A stretch of 64,000 nucleotides of DNA, taken from assembly GCF_036379515.1 (NCBI RefSeq), contig NZ_DASVGN010000021.1:1-64000 (forward strand), written 5' to 3'. A program made the translations under genes and the position numbers. Under the pieces are notes generated by a model that was not told the origin of the DNA, did no database searches, and saw only the letters and a program-made list of their open reading frames with translations. This document shows positions 16,241 to 25,119 of this stretch, piece by piece; position 1 is the first letter of the stretch, and each line of letters starts with the position of its first letter. This stretch comes from Castellaniella sp036379515 (lineage in GTDB: Bacteria > Pseudomonadota > Gammaproteobacteria > Burkholderiales > Burkholderiaceae_B).

Positions 16241-17374
16241 TTACTGCGTGGTCTTCAGGTTCTGTGCCAGAACCGTGAGGATACGGTCAGCCGTACCGTT
16301 GACCACCTGCTTGCCATTCTGATCCAGCACGGTGACTTCAGAGCTGCCCCCCTGCTGTGCCACATGGACACGGAATTTGAGTGGCTCCGCCGTGTTGCGG
16401 GTTCCGAATATGCGCCCGAAGATAGTCTGCTGTTCAATCTTCTGGCCGTTATCGGTATCCAGATAACGGATGTAGTAATCCCCTTGCTCGCGGTTGCGGT
16501 CTTCGACCGTAAAGCGCGCGGAGTCAAGTGCCACACCCACCCGGCGCCAGGCGCGGTCGAAGGGCTCAGCCATGACCAGCGAGGCCTGATGACGCGTGAT
16601 GTCGCTTGCAGTCGCGGGCCCGGTGTCGTTGGTCGAATGCTTGATCTCTTGTGCAGCAGTCTGCTGGTTTTCGCCCAGATAGACCATGAGCCGTGCCAGC
16701 ATAGCCGCATTCAGACCCGGATCTTCTTTGCCAAACACCCACTTGAAGGCCGTACCGTCACTGGTGGGTGTATCGACCATGTGCTGGTGACTGACGTAGA
16801 TTTCGGTCTTGTTGGCGTTGTCGCGCTCGATCCGCATGGTGAAGCGATCACGCTCACCGCTGTCGAACACCTGATCCAGGACGCTACCCAGCGCGCTGCG
16901 CAGCCAGCCTTCCGGAATCTTGGCGCGGTTTTCGGCCCAATCCGTTTCGATCAGCCCCGCCTTGGGATCCTGGGAATGGATCGTGAAGCCCTGGTCGCCC
17001 CAGAACTCGATCAGCTTGGGATACAGCGTTTGGGCCGGCTCGTCGACCACCAGCCAGCGCAAGGAACCATCCCGCATGACCTTGATGTTGGCCGACTGGG
17101 GCAACACCCGGTCCGCCGCATTAGTGCTCTGAGCGGCCGCCTGCCCTGCCTTGAACGTGCTCAGGGTGGCCGTGCCCTCAGGCGCTTTGTAATGCGTATC
17201 GTCGTTGGCCTGGGTCAGATCGGGAGGAATGACCAGCGGATCGCCGGTGACCGTACTTTTGTAATCGATGGATTCTGATGCGCCCGTGAGCTGGTTCAGG
17301 GTCGAGCAGCCAGAAATCAACAGCAGGCCCGACAGGGCCAGGCCCGCGCGGGCAGCTGCAATGCGTGTGATCAT
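16241..17374 (-). CDS. bamC: Outer membrane assembly lipoprotein BamC
   Basis: A 377-residue lipoprotein, accessory subunit of the BAM complex that folds outer membrane beta-barrels. The signal sequence ends in the lipobox LLISGC, with the lipidated Cys at residue 23. An unstructured segment then contains IDYKSTVTGDPLVIPPDLTQ, a recognisable BamC motif that contacts BamD. Two helix-grip domains follow (LRWLVVDEPAQTLYPKLIEF; then SLVMAEPFDRAWRRVGVALD). The ATG lies 1 bp after the dapA stop, so it is cotranscribed with dapA, a pairing common in proteobacteria. Confidence 0.95.
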   Translation of the reverse strand: MITRIAAARAGLALSGLLLISGCSTLNQLTGASESIDYKSTVTGDPLVIPPDLTQANDDTHYKAPEGTATLSTFKAGQAAAQSTNAADRVLPQSANIKVMRDGSLRWLVVDEPAQTLYPKLIEFWGDQGFTIHSQDPKAGLIETDWAENRAKIPEGWLRSALGSVLDQVFDSGERDRFTMRIERDNANKTEIYVSHQHMVDTPTSDGTAFKWVFGKEDPGLNAAMLARLMVYLGENQQTAAQEIKHSTNDTGPATASDITRHQASLVMAEPFDRAWRRVGVALDSARFTVEDRNREQGDYYIRYLDTDNGQKIEQQTIFGRIFGTRNTAEPLKFRVHVAQQGGSSEVTVLDQNGKQVVNGTADRILTVLAQNLKTTQ

Positions 17375-17375
17375 G

Positions 17376-18278
17376 TTAGAGAACACCTGCTTGAATCAAG
17401 GCCTGGCGCACAGCGGTGCGATTGGGCTCGGAAAGGGTCGTAAGCGGCAAGCGATAGCCTAATTGCATCAAGCCCATCTCGGCCATGGCCCATTTGACCG
17501 GGATCGGGTTGGCTTCGATGAACAGCGCTTTGCACAGCCCCATGATCTTGGCGTTCAGACGCCGCGTTTCAAGAGCATCGCCACGAATGGCCGCCGCACA
17601 CAGATCGTGCATCAGACGGGGCGCCACATTGGCTACCACGGAAATATTGCCCTTCCCACCCAGCAGCATGAGTGCAGCCGCCGTAGGGTCGTCGCCACTG
17701 AGGACAACGAAATCGTCAGGGACTTGCGCAATGAGCTGCGCGGCACGGCCGATATTGCCGGTGGCATCTTTCACCCCGATGATGTTGGGAATCTGGGCCA
17801 GACGCAGGATGGTTTCGTTGGAGACATCGGCCACCGTCCGCCCGGGCACGTTATACAGAATGCTGGGCAGTTCGACGGATTCGGCAATGGCCTTGAAGTG
17901 CTGATACAGGCCTTCTTGCGTCGGCTTGTTGTAGTAAGGCACCACTGTCAGCCCCGCTGTTGCACCAGCCGCATAGGCATGGCGCTGCAGCTCGATGGCC
18001 TCGGCCGTGGAGTTGCCCCCCGTGCCGGCCACGACCGGCACACGGCCATTGACGTGGCGCACGGCCAGCTCGATGAGCTCGGCCTGCTCCTGTACCGTGA
18101 CAGTGGGCGATTCACCCGTGGTGCCCACCACCGTGAGCACGTCGGTGCCTTGCTCGATGTGCCAGTCGATCAGCTTTCGATAGGCGTCCAGGTCCAATTG
18201 CCCATCGGGATGCATGGGCGTCACCAGGGCCACCATGCTGCCCTGCAAGACTGGAAAAGTGGAATCCGAGCCGGACAT
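17376..18278 (-). CDS. dapA: 4-hydroxy-tetrahydrodipicolinate synthase
   Basis: Condenses pyruvate with aspartate semialdehyde, the first committed step of lysine and diaminopimelate synthesis, in the cytoplasm. The 300-residue product has the hallmark residues: VGTTGESPT (Thr53/Thr54), Tyr142 in LYNVPGRT, and the Schiff-base Lys170 in IIGVKDATG. bamC follows directly. The upstream gap to the M50 protease gene is 79 bp, so the two units may be separate. Confidence 0.98.
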   Translation of the reverse strand: MSGSDSTFPVLQGSMVALVTPMHPDGQLDLDAYRKLIDWHIEQGTDVLTVVGTTGESPTVTVQEQAELIELAVRHVNGRVPVVAGTGGNSTAEAIELQRHAYAAGATAGLTVVPYYNKPTQEGLYQHFKAIAESVELPSILYNVPGRTVADVSNETILRLAQIPNIIGVKDATGNIGRAAQLIAQVPDDFVVLSGDDPTAAALMLLGGKGNISVVANVAPRLMHDLCAAAIRGDALETRRLNAKIMGLCKALFIEANPIPVKWAMAEMGLMQLGYRLPLTTLSEPNRTAVRQALIQAGVL

Positions 18279-18357
18279 GATCAGGAATACTCCGAGTGTG
18301 CCCGGGCGAACCCCGGGCGGAATAAAAAGCCAAGTTTAACGGATTCGGAGGCCGAAT

Positions 18358-19008
18358 CTACACAAATGCGCGAACCACCCATTCGCCCAATGCAAGCAAA
18401 GGTTCCATGATCGGCCAGAGCCAGCCCGTCATCATGAGCACCAGCAGAATCACGATCCCATAGGGCTCGATCTTGCCGTACTGCCAGGCAGCACGCGCCG
18501 GCAGCAGGCTGAAGACCACGCGCCCCCCATCGAGCGGCGGCAGGGGGATCAGATTCAGCGCCATCAGGATGAGGTTGACCTGTACGCCGGCGTGCGCCAT
18601 GAGCACCCAGAAATTGCCGCCGCCCACTGCATTCGATTCGAAGATGGCACGCCAGATCAGAACCCAAAGGATTGCCTGCACGAGATTGGAGGCCGGGCCC
18701 GCCAATGCCACCCAGAGCATGTCGCGCTTGGGCTTGCGCAGGCGGCTCCAGTTCACTGGCACGGGCTTGGCCCAGCCAAACAGCAGCCCACCCCCCATGA
18801 GTCGGGTGACCAACAGCAAGACCAGCGGTACGACGATCGTGCCCATGAGATCGACATGGCGCAGCGGATTGAGGCTGATGCGGCCCGCCTCTTGCGCGGT
18901 CAGGTCGCCGAAGTGACGCGCCACGTACCCGTGCGCAGCCTCGTGCAGGGTAATGGCAAACAGCACCGGTATAGCGTAGACCGTCAGGGTCTGGATGAAA
19001 TCGTCCAT
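18358..19008 (-). CDS. Site-2 protease family membrane protein (M50)
   Basis: A 216-residue inner-membrane metalloprotease-like protein with about five hydrophobic segments. The zinc-binding HEAAH motif lies at the end of the first membrane helix (ITLHEAAHGYVA), and the second metal-site motif LNLIPLPPLDGGRV (Asp in DGG) is near residue 165. This is the small PDZ-less M50 subgroup, common next to dapA or YrdC-type genes in betaproteobacteria; substrates are not known. It begins after a terminator that closes the upstream gene. Confidence 0.9.
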   Translation of the reverse strand: MDDFIQTLTVYAIPVLFAITLHEAAHGYVARHFGDLTAQEAGRISLNPLRHVDLMGTIVVPLVLLLVTRLMGGGLLFGWAKPVPVNWSRLRKPKRDMLWVALAGPASNLVQAILWVLIWRAIFESNAVGGGNFWVLMAHAGVQVNLILMALNLIPLPPLDGGRVVFSLLPARAAWQYGKIEPYGIVILLVLMMTGWLWPIMEPLLALGEWVVRAFV

Positions 19009-19022
19009 CAGGGCAAGTCAGC

Positions 19023-19043
19023 AAAAAACCAGCATCCTGCTGG
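19023..19043 (-). terminator. Intrinsic terminator after the YciO-like gene
   Basis: In the leftward direction a CCAGCA/TGCTGG stem with a 3-nt loop (19029-19043) is followed by six T residues (19023-19028). It lies 34 bp past the stop of the gene ending at 19077. Confidence 0.8.
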
Positions 19044-19076
19044 CAGGTGTGTAAGCATAACCGCTCACGGGGCGGT

Positions 19077-19700
19077 CTACAGCCCCAGCTTGGAGGCGTC
19101 CCCTCGGCCGCGACGTACGATCTCGGGCACTTCGGCCGTCAAATCGATGACGGTCGTAGGCTCGAAGGGGCAGGCGCCGCCATCGACCACCGCCGCAAGA
19201 TCGTGCTCGTAACGCGCAAAGATTTCTTGGGCGTCATTCAGCGGCAACTCTTCGCCCTCGGGGATCAGCGTAGTGGACAGGAGCGGCGACCCCACGGCGT
19301 CGATAAGCGCCCGGGCCACTTTGTGATCCGGGACCCGGATGCCTATCGTCTTGCGGGATCGATGCGACACGCGGCGCGGCACCTCTTTGGTGGCTTCGAG
19401 AATGAAGGTGAAAGGTCCCGGCGTGGCCAGCTTGAGGAGCCGATACTGGGTGTTTTCCACGCGAGCGAAGTGGCTGATTTCAGCCAGGTCGCGGCACAGC
19501 AGGGTCAGGTGATGGCGATCATCGAGCCCGCGCAGCTTGCGCAGACGCTCGGACGCCGCCTTGTCGTCCAACCGGGCGACCACGGCGTAGCTGGAATCGG
19601 TGGGAACGGCCACCAACCCTCCTTCAGCCAGTAGCGCCCCCGCCTGCTGCAGGAGCCTGGACTGGGGATTTTCGGGGTGAACCACAAAGATCTGTGCCAT
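19077..19700 (-). CDS. YciO/YrdC/Sua5-family protein
   Basis: About 207 residues. The N-terminal half carries the YrdC fold motif GGLVAVPTDSSYAV, followed by KLRGLDDRHHLTLLCRDL and the TPGPFTFILEATKEVPRR segment that binds nucleotide and RNA in this family; HRSRKTIGIRVPDH follows. The length and the substitutions (DRHH rather than KRP..P) fit YciO better than TsaC/Sua5, so I do not assign threonylcarbamoyl-AMP synthesis with certainty. ATG 19700 has GGAGG directly upstream; an open extension to 19805 is unlikely to be translated. Confidence 0.85.
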   Translation of the reverse strand: MAQIFVVHPENPQSRLLQQAGALLAEGGLVAVPTDSSYAVVARLDDKAASERLRKLRGLDDRHHLTLLCRDLAEISHFARVENTQYRLLKLATPGPFTFILEATKEVPRRVSHRSRKTIGIRVPDHKVARALIDAVGSPLLSTTLIPEGEELPLNDAQEIFARYEHDLAAVVDGGACPFEPTTVIDLTAEVPEIVRRGRGDASKLGL

Positions 19701-19854
19701 AAGGCCTCCTTGGATGCATCGAATCCATGATAAAGGATAAGACGCAAGACCCGAAACCCGAAACCCTGGACCGGTTGTCCACCCCGCCCCCGTCACGCCG
19801 ACCACCGCGCGGGCATGGGGCGCACAGTCATGCTAGAATCTTCCTTCTTTCGGC

Positions 19855-19931
19855 GGTGACCGTAGCTCAGTTGGTAGAGTCCCGGATTGTGATTCCGGTT
19901 GTCGTGGGTTCGAGCCCCATCGGTCACCCCA
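19855..19931 (+). tRNA. tRNA-His (GTG anticodon)
   Basis: The cloverleaf folds fully: an acceptor stem of 8 bp (counting the extra G-1 to C73 pair that is diagnostic for tRNA-His), D-arm with AGCTCAGTTGGTAGAG, anticodon stem-loop CCGGATTGTGATTCCGG with GTG, T-arm with GGTTCGAGCC, and an encoded CCA (19929-19931). An extended -10 (TGCTAGAAT, 19831-19839) lies 15 bp upstream. Confidence 0.97.
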
Positions 19932-20017
19932 TCTTCTCTCCCCTTCTTGGGGCACACCAGGGACGACCCTGGTCGTAGTCGCGAACGTGGTGACGGCACC
20001 ACCCTTCACGAACTCTC

Positions 20018-20440
20018 ATGTCAAACTTTGATCGATCCCCCGCAGAGCGCGCTTTTCACGCCCTTTGCTTCGAGGTGCTGGCCATTGGCATCTCTGCGCC
20101 CTTGGCTGCCTGGATCACGGGGCGCTCAGTCACCAGTATGGGCATCCTGACAGCCGTCATCGCGGTCATTGCCATGCTCTGGAACATGCTGTTCAACTGG
20201 CTTTTTGACCGGACTCAGGCCCGCTATGGCTTTGAGCGCAACTACGCAATGCGCGTGCTGCACACACTGGGCTTTGAAGCTGGGCTCATCGTCATCGTCA
20301 TTCCGCTCATCGCGGTCTGGTTGCAAGTATCGCTCTGGCAGGCGCTGGTACTCGATATCGGTCTCGTGCTGTTCTATCTGCCCTACGGCTTTCTTTTCAA
20401 TCTGGGGTATGACAAGATTCGAGAAACTCTTGCCGTGTGA
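20018..20440 (+). CDS. PACE-family efflux transporter (AceI-like)
   Basis: A 140-residue protein of four predicted membrane helices made of two bacterial transmembrane pair (BTP) repeats. Each repeat begins with the characteristic segment: RAFHALCFEVLAI near residue 11 and RVLHTLGFEAGLI near residue 79, each containing a glutamate, and each is followed by a W/N/Y-rich second helix (MLWNMLFNWLFDR; YLPYGFLFNLGYD). AceI-type members export biocides such as chlorhexidine or short-chain diamines; the substrate here is unknown. Confidence 0.9.
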   Translation: MSNFDRSPAERAFHALCFEVLAIGISAPLAAWITGRSVTSMGILTAVIAVIAMLWNMLFNWLFDRTQARYGFERNYAMRVLHTLGFEAGLIVIVIPLIAVWLQVSLWQALVLDIGLVLFYLPYGFLFNLGYDKIRETLAV

Positions 20441-20445
20441 CGAAA

Positions 20446-20664
20446 ATGCCCCCTGCTCCGCTGAACTGGTCGCTTGCCCCTGAAGGCTGGAACTGGGCCG
20501 CACAGGACGCAGACGGTAAATGGTACTGGTACCGCACTGAACCCGTGCTGGGCATAGGCGGCGGTATCTGGCGCTCCAATTCGCGCAACCAGCAGTTTGC
20601 ACAGCAGGGCGATCCCAATTCAGACTGGCTGGACACGCTGCAGCAACGCCCCGAATCTTCCTGA
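20446..20664 (+). CDS. Small hypothetical protein
   Basis: About 72 residues, rich in Trp and Tyr at the N-terminal half (LNWSLAPEGWNWAAQD, GKWYWYRTEP), with no signal peptide or membrane segment. I do not recognise a family. An in-frame GTG at 20437 overlaps the stop of the transporter gene; the ATG at 20446 is an alternative only 9 bp later. It sits between the transporter and the cardiolipin-synthase-like gene on the same strand, so it is probably read in that operon. The compositional fit to neighbouring coding DNA suggests a real gene. Confidence 0.55.
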   Translation: MPPAPLNWSLAPEGWNWAAQDADGKWYWYRTEPVLGIGGGIWRSNSRNQQFAQQGDPNSDWLDTLQQRPESS

Positions 20665-20687
20665 ACTTGACCCACATACAATCGGGC

Positions 20688-22142
20688 ATGAGCGCCATCA
20701 CGAGCTTCCTGGACCACTACTGGCCCCACCTGGTTTTTCTCACGTCCATCATCGTGGGCGCAGTGGCAGCTGCCCACGCTGCCATGAACAAGAATGACGT
20801 GCGCGCCGCCATTGCCTGGGTGGGGGTGATCCTGGCCTCGCCGTTGCTGGGCCCGCTGTTATACCTCATTGCCGGCATCAACCGTGTGCGGCGGGACCAG
20901 CTCTCGAGCCACCGTAGCCGGCTCATCAAGGATTACGTCCACAGCGCGGGTGAGCCAGTCCCTGACGTCAGCCCCATGGCGGGAGCCCAATTTGCATCCC
21001 TGCGCATCCTGGGCGACCAGATCAGCCGCTTTCCGCTGCACAACGGCAACCACATCACGCTGCTCGACAGCGGTGACGCGGCCTACCCGGCCATGCTCGA
21101 AGCCATTGCCTCGGCCCGACACTGCATCGCGCTGCAAACCTATATCTTCGATCACGACCGGATTGGCCTGCAGTTTGCCGAGGCCCTGCACCAGGCGCAG
21201 GAACGCGGCGTGATGCTGCGCATCCTCATCGACTCCGTCGGCTCGAAATACTCCCGCCCTCCCATCATCCACCTGCTGCGCCGCTACGGCATTCGTGCCG
21301 AGCTCTTCATGACCAATCCGATGGGGCTGCGCATGGCCTACGCCAACCTGCGCAGTCACCGCAAAGTGCTCTTCATCGATGGCCACCTGGGGTTCATGGG
21401 GGGCATGAACATTCGCGAGACCTTCATGGTGTCGCTGGCAGGGCGCAAGGCCAACACCGACACGCACTTCCGTATCGAAGGTCCCCTGGCCACACAGCTC
21501 TTCGCGGCCTTCGCCAACGACTGGGAATTCACCACCCGCGAACGCCTGCGGATCGAAGACTGGTGCAAGACCACGCCTCAGGCCCCGCTGCCGCACGTGC
21601 CTGCACGTTGCATCCGCACAGGCCCGGATCGCTTCATCGCGGCCACCCACAACGTGCTGCTGGGTGCCCTGGCGGTTGCTCAGCGTCGCGTGCGCATTCA
21701 ATCACCTTATTTCCTGCCCGACCAGACGCTGATGGGCGCCCTGAACACCGCAGCGCGACGGGGCATCCAGGTCGACATCGTCATCCCCGGACGCAACAAC
21801 CTGCGTTTGGTGAACTACGCGATGACGGCACAGCTTGCGCAAATCATCCAAGGCGGCTGTCGCGTCTGGCGCAGCCGCGCGGCGTTCGACCATTCAAAAC
21901 TATGCACGGTGGACGGCGGCTGGTCTTACGTGGGTTCGTCCAATCTGGACCCGCGCAGCCTGCGCCTGAACTTCGAACTGGACATGGAAGTCTACGACCA
22001 GGCGCTGGCCGCACAGATCGAACAACGCATCGATCACGAAATCGTGCGCTCCGACGCGGTCACCTTGCAGTCGCTGCAGGCCATGCCTTACCTCAAACGT
22101 CTGCGCAACCGCATCATCTGGCTCGCCAGCCCCTATCTGTAG
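20688..22142 (+). CDS. cls: Cardiolipin synthase-like phospholipase D family protein
   Basis: A 484-residue membrane protein. Two N-terminal membrane helices (HLVFLTSIIVGAVAAAHAAM; AAIAWVGVILASPLLGPLLY) are followed by two PLD domains with HKD motifs: HRKVLFIDGHLGFMGG near residue 220 and FDHSKLCTVDGGWSYVGSSN near 398. The family makes cardiolipin from phosphatidylglycerol or phosphatidylethanolamine at the inner membrane. ATG 20688 is chosen; an ATG lies 21 bp earlier in frame. The ClsA/B/C subtype cannot be settled by eye, though the two N-terminal helices favour ClsA. Confidence 0.92.
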   Translation: MSAITSFLDHYWPHLVFLTSIIVGAVAAAHAAMNKNDVRAAIAWVGVILASPLLGPLLYLIAGINRVRRDQLSSHRSRLIKDYVHSAGEPVPDVSPMAGAQFASLRILGDQISRFPLHNGNHITLLDSGDAAYPAMLEAIASARHCIALQTYIFDHDRIGLQFAEALHQAQERGVMLRILIDSVGSKYSRPPIIHLLRRYGIRAELFMTNPMGLRMAYANLRSHRKVLFIDGHLGFMGGMNIRETFMVSLAGRKANTDTHFRIEGPLATQLFAAFANDWEFTTRERLRIEDWCKTTPQAPLPHVPARCIRTGPDRFIAATHNVLLGALAVAQRRVRIQSPYFLPDQTLMGALNTAARRGIQVDIVIPGRNNLRLVNYAMTAQLAQIIQGGCRVWRSRAAFDHSKLCTVDGGWSYVGSSNLDPRSLRLNFELDMEVYDQALAAQIEQRIDHEIVRSDAVTLQSLQAMPYLKRLRNRIIWLASPYL

Positions 22143-22272
22143 CCCGCCGCTGCACATTCTGCACCACAGGACGGACCGGCAGAAGCTTATGCCTCCGGGC
22201 GCAGTTCGCCCATCGCTCCCCAGCGTATGATGGCCTTTTGCCATTGCCTTCAAGCCTCCAGGAGCCTTTTTC

Positions 22273-23481
22273 ATGAGCACGCACGAGCCCGCCTTGTCCC
22301 ACACTGCAGACTGGCACGAAGAATCGCTGGTCCTGCATGGTGACGAAGGGTGCGGTACCGAGTCTTCGGTCGTGCCGCCCATTTACTACAGCGCAACGTT
22401 CAAGGCCCGTAATGCCCAGGAATTCGCGGCCATGGCGACCACCAGCCGGCCAGCCACCTTCTATACGCGTCACGGCAACCCCGTCAACAAGCACGTCGAA
22501 GCCATTCTGGCAAAGCTCGAGGGTACCGAAACGGCCCTGCTCGCAGGCTCGGGCATGGGTGCCATCAGCACGACAATCCTTGCGCTCCTCAAGGCAGGCG
22601 ACCACGTGGCAGTGCAAGAACGCCACTACATGAGCACCTCCAAACTCTTCAGCGATGTCCTGACAGGGTACGGCGTAGAGGTCAGCACTTTCGACCAGAC
22701 CAATCTGGACAGTCTCAAGGCAGTTCTGCGGCCCAACACCCGGCTTATCATGGTCGAAACGCCCGTGAACCCCAGCCTGTCCATTACGGATCTGGCCGCC
22801 GTGGGCGAAATCGCCAATTCTCGCGGCATCCTCACGGTCGCCGACAATACTTTTGCGTCGCCGCTGAATCAGCGGCCGCACGATTACGGTATCGATGTCG
22901 TGGTGCACAGCGCCACCAAATACCTGGGTGGCCACTCCGACATCGTGGCGGGGGCCATCTGCTGCAGCAACGAACTGGCCGAACGTATCTGGAAGATGCA
23001 CGTCACACTCGGCGCCGTGCTCTCTCCCATGGATGCCTGGCTCCTGCTGCGTGGCCTGCGCACGCTGTCGCTGCGCATGGAGCGCATCAACGCCAACGCG
23101 CTGGCCGTGGCGCGCTGGCTGGAAGGCCGCCCGGAAATAGCCCAAGTCTTGTACCCCGGTCTGGAGAGCCACCCGCAGCACACTTTGGCGTCTCGTCAGA
23201 TGCGGGGCTTTGGCGCCATCGTGGCATTTTCCGTCAAGGGCGACTATGCAGCCACCCAGCGTTTCGTCTCGGCCCTGCGCCTCGCCACTCAGGCCGTCAG
23301 CCTGGGCGGGGTCGAAACACTGGCCGTCCATACCGCGTCGATGTGGGCCAGCTCCATGTCCGAGACGGAGATGGAAGCTGCCGGCATAGAGCCCAATTTC
23401 GTGCGTATGTCGGTAGGTGTGGAACACGTCGACGACCTGAAGGCGGACCTCGAACAGGCCCTGAGGGCAGCGCGCGGCTGA
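22273..23481 (+). CDS. PLP-dependent trans-sulfuration family enzyme
   Basis: A 402-residue Cys/Met-metabolism enzyme of the cystathionine gamma-synthase/gamma-lyase/methionine gamma-lyase family. Visible signatures are the PLP-phosphate site region YTRHGNPVNKHVEAILAKLE, GSGMGAISTT, the substrate aspartate in VADNTFASPL, and the Schiff-base lysine in VHSATKYLGGHSD. The C-terminal SLGGVETLAVHTASM is also typical. Which of the family reactions it performs cannot be decided from motifs; the context gives no sulfur operon. GGAG lies about 9 bp before the ATG. Confidence 0.88.
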   Translation: MSTHEPALSHTADWHEESLVLHGDEGCGTESSVVPPIYYSATFKARNAQEFAAMATTSRPATFYTRHGNPVNKHVEAILAKLEGTETALLAGSGMGAISTTILALLKAGDHVAVQERHYMSTSKLFSDVLTGYGVEVSTFDQTNLDSLKAVLRPNTRLIMVETPVNPSLSITDLAAVGEIANSRGILTVADNTFASPLNQRPHDYGIDVVVHSATKYLGGHSDIVAGAICCSNELAERIWKMHVTLGAVLSPMDAWLLLRGLRTLSLRMERINANALAVARWLEGRPEIAQVLYPGLESHPQHTLASRQMRGFGAIVAFSVKGDYAATQRFVSALRLATQAVSLGGVETLAVHTASMWASSMSETEMEAAGIEPNFVRMSVGVEHVDDLKADLEQALRAARG

Positions 23482-23803
23482 GCCACCGTCCCCGGCACAA
23501 GGCCCCCCCATCGACGCAAGCCCGTTTCGGTTTGAACGGTTCCAGCCCCACAAAACTGCTGTGTCACACCAGTAGCGGCTAGCGTCTCCGACAGAATTCG
23601 TACAACGGCCAAAAATAACGTCCTCTACGATTTACGTCATGCGTGGATCGATGCCACCTATGTGAAAACGCGCTAGGACACCCCGGAGACACTTCGCCGC
23701 GTGAGCCCGATCCTTCGGACTTGATCTGGCGGGAACTTTGTCGCAGCTATCATGAATGCTTGCCGCATTGTGGCGTGCATGGCGACAAGCCCCGGAGGTA
23801 GTC
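23482..23803. other. Intergenic region, no gene seen
   Basis: No convincing coding frame or RNA. One short stretch at 23580-23603 resembles the 3' end of the tRNA-Arg gene at 25781-25804 in 19 of 24 positions (see findings). GGAGG at its right end is the ribosome site of the next gene. Confidence 0.5.
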
Positions 23804-24172
23804 ATGAAAGAAATTGCCTGGTTGATGCTGGTGGCGGCGGTGCTGCCTTTTGCGGCGACCATCCTCGCCAAGGCCGGCGGCGTGAGGTTCGACAACAATA
23901 ATCCCCGGCCGTGGCTCGCGCGCCAGGTAGGCTGGCGCGCCCGGGCGAACGCCGCTCAGTCGAATCTGTTCGAGGCCTTGCCCTTTTTCTACGGCGCGGT
24001 GCTGTTCGCGCTGTTCAACCACGCTGACGTCAACAACGTGGCCGCCTTGATGCTGGCCTGGGTGGTGCTGCGCTTCGCTTATGTGGGGGTGTATATCGGC
24101 GGACGGGGGGCGGTGCGCTCAGTGATCTGGGCGGTGTGCCTGATCCTCAACATCTCCATTCTGTTTTCGTAG
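23804..24172 (+). CDS. MAPEG-family membrane protein
   Basis: A 122-residue protein with four hydrophobic helices. The motif RANAAQSNLFEALPFF (Asn and Glu after the first cytoplasmic loop) is the MAPEG signature of small bacterial members, related to microsomal glutathione transferase. The C-terminal VVLRFAYVGVYIGGRGAVRSVIW fits the family helix 4. ATG 23804 has GGAGG 8 bp upstream; an open extension to 23756 is rejected. The function in bacteria is generally unknown. Confidence 0.85.
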   Translation: MKEIAWLMLVAAVLPFAATILAKAGGVRFDNNNPRPWLARQVGWRARANAAQSNLFEALPFFYGAVLFALFNHADVNNVAALMLAWVVLRFAYVGVYIGGRGAVRSVIWAVCLILNISILFS

Positions 24173-24284
24173 GCGCGATAGACGGCCCGATTTCGTAGTG
24201 AGTATCCATCGAGACGATGTCGCAGTTCTCGCTAGGCCGGCACGATCGCACGGCCATCCGCGCTGGGGTCGATACGGGCCAGGG

Positions 24285-24314
24285 AAGGGACCGATGCGTA
24301 AGCGTCGGTCCCTT
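24285..24314 (+). terminator. Probable terminator after the MAPEG gene
   Basis: AAGGGACCGA (24285-24294) and TCGGTCCCTT (24305-24314) form a perfect 10-bp stem with a 10-nt loop, 112 bp past the stop. The T tract is short (TTCT), so efficiency is uncertain. The rest of 24173-24420 shows nothing recognisable. Confidence 0.55.
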
Positions 24315-24420
24315 CTGCCTGCTTCATTGCTGCTGTGAGGGCTATCTGGCCTGCGCAGACAGACGATCATGCTAGAGCGGAAACCGTGGCCCTGGTCATA
24401 GACCGAGCCCGTGGCGTGTG

Positions 24421-24744
24421 CTACATGGCGAGCTTTGCGCTAACCAAGCGGTTCATGCTGACACCCTTTTCCGCAGCTTCTGCAGCAAGTTTGCGGTGAA
24501 TCATGGGCGGCACCCGTACGGCGAACCGCCCGCTAAACTGGCGTTCCGACATCGGAAGAGGGAGCGTTTCACCGTTTGCCTGCATATCGGACGCAGCTGC
24601 AGCCACAACTTGCATGATGCCGCGTAGCGCCCCGGCAACATCAGAGTCGAGCCACGAGAGGCTTGGGAACTCGGTGCACAGGCCGACATGCTCCTGATCT
24701 TCTTCGGACCAGATGACCCGGTAGGTATAGTGTTTCAGATCCAT
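24421..24744 (-). CDS. hicB: HicB-family antitoxin
   Basis: A 107-residue protein. The N-terminal part, MDLKHYTYRVIWSEEDQEHV, then GLCTEFPSLSWLDSD and GALRGIMQVV, is the partially degraded RNase H-like HicB fold. The C-terminal part, RQFSGRFAVRVPPMIHRKLA, then AEAAEKGVSMNRLVSAKLA, is a ribbon-helix-helix Arc-type DNA-binding domain. The start at 24744 has AGGAG upstream; the open frame further upstream overlaps the preceding gene. It follows the hicA-like frame by 10 bp, the normal hicA-hicB order. The protein looks intact. Confidence 0.9.
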   Translation of the reverse strand: MDLKHYTYRVIWSEEDQEHVGLCTEFPSLSWLDSDVAGALRGIMQVVAAAASDMQANGETLPLPMSERQFSGRFAVRVPPMIHRKLAAEAAEKGVSMNRLVSAKLAM

Positions 24745-24754
24745 TTGGCCGCTC

Positions 24755-24949
24755 CTATAAAGTCTGCAGCTTTTCCAGCGCTGCCAGAATTTGACGAACT
24801 TGGTAGGGTTTGGCACGCGCCGCCTTGTTCTGCAGGTTGATGCGTGGGTCACCTGCCCATGGCGTCTTGAACACCACGCGGCTACCACTCGTTTGGCGTG
24901 GTTCACCGAAAGCTGCGCGGCATACCTTCATCGCGTCGGTTCTAATACC
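24755..24949 (-). pseudogene. hicA: HicA toxin, 5'-altered (C-terminal part only)
   Basis: The last ~64 codons encode a clear HicA segment: KVCRAAFGEPRQTSGSRVV, FKTPWAGDPRINLQNKAARA and KPYQVRQILAALEKL. HicA toxins are small double-stranded-RNA-binding-fold mRNA interferases whose active His lies in the GxSHxxF motif; here that position reads SGSRVVF, with Arg in place of His. The expected first helix is missing; upstream the frame continues into unrelated glycine-rich codons as far as an ATG at 25186. Loss of the N-terminus and of the catalytic His both suggest an inactive toxin. Confidence 0.7.
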
Positions 24950-25119
24950 TTGCCCGCCGGGGGGCTGGTACAAAAAACCCAGGGCGCAGCCGGGGCCGGG
25001 GCCGCGCATGGTGCCAAAACCGCCCGACCGGCGGCTGCGCGTAGTCGTGCCGCCGCCGAGGAAGCCCAAAATCGCTTTTCCGCCACCCAAACCGCCCAAG
25101 GTGGCGGTGCCGCCGCCGT

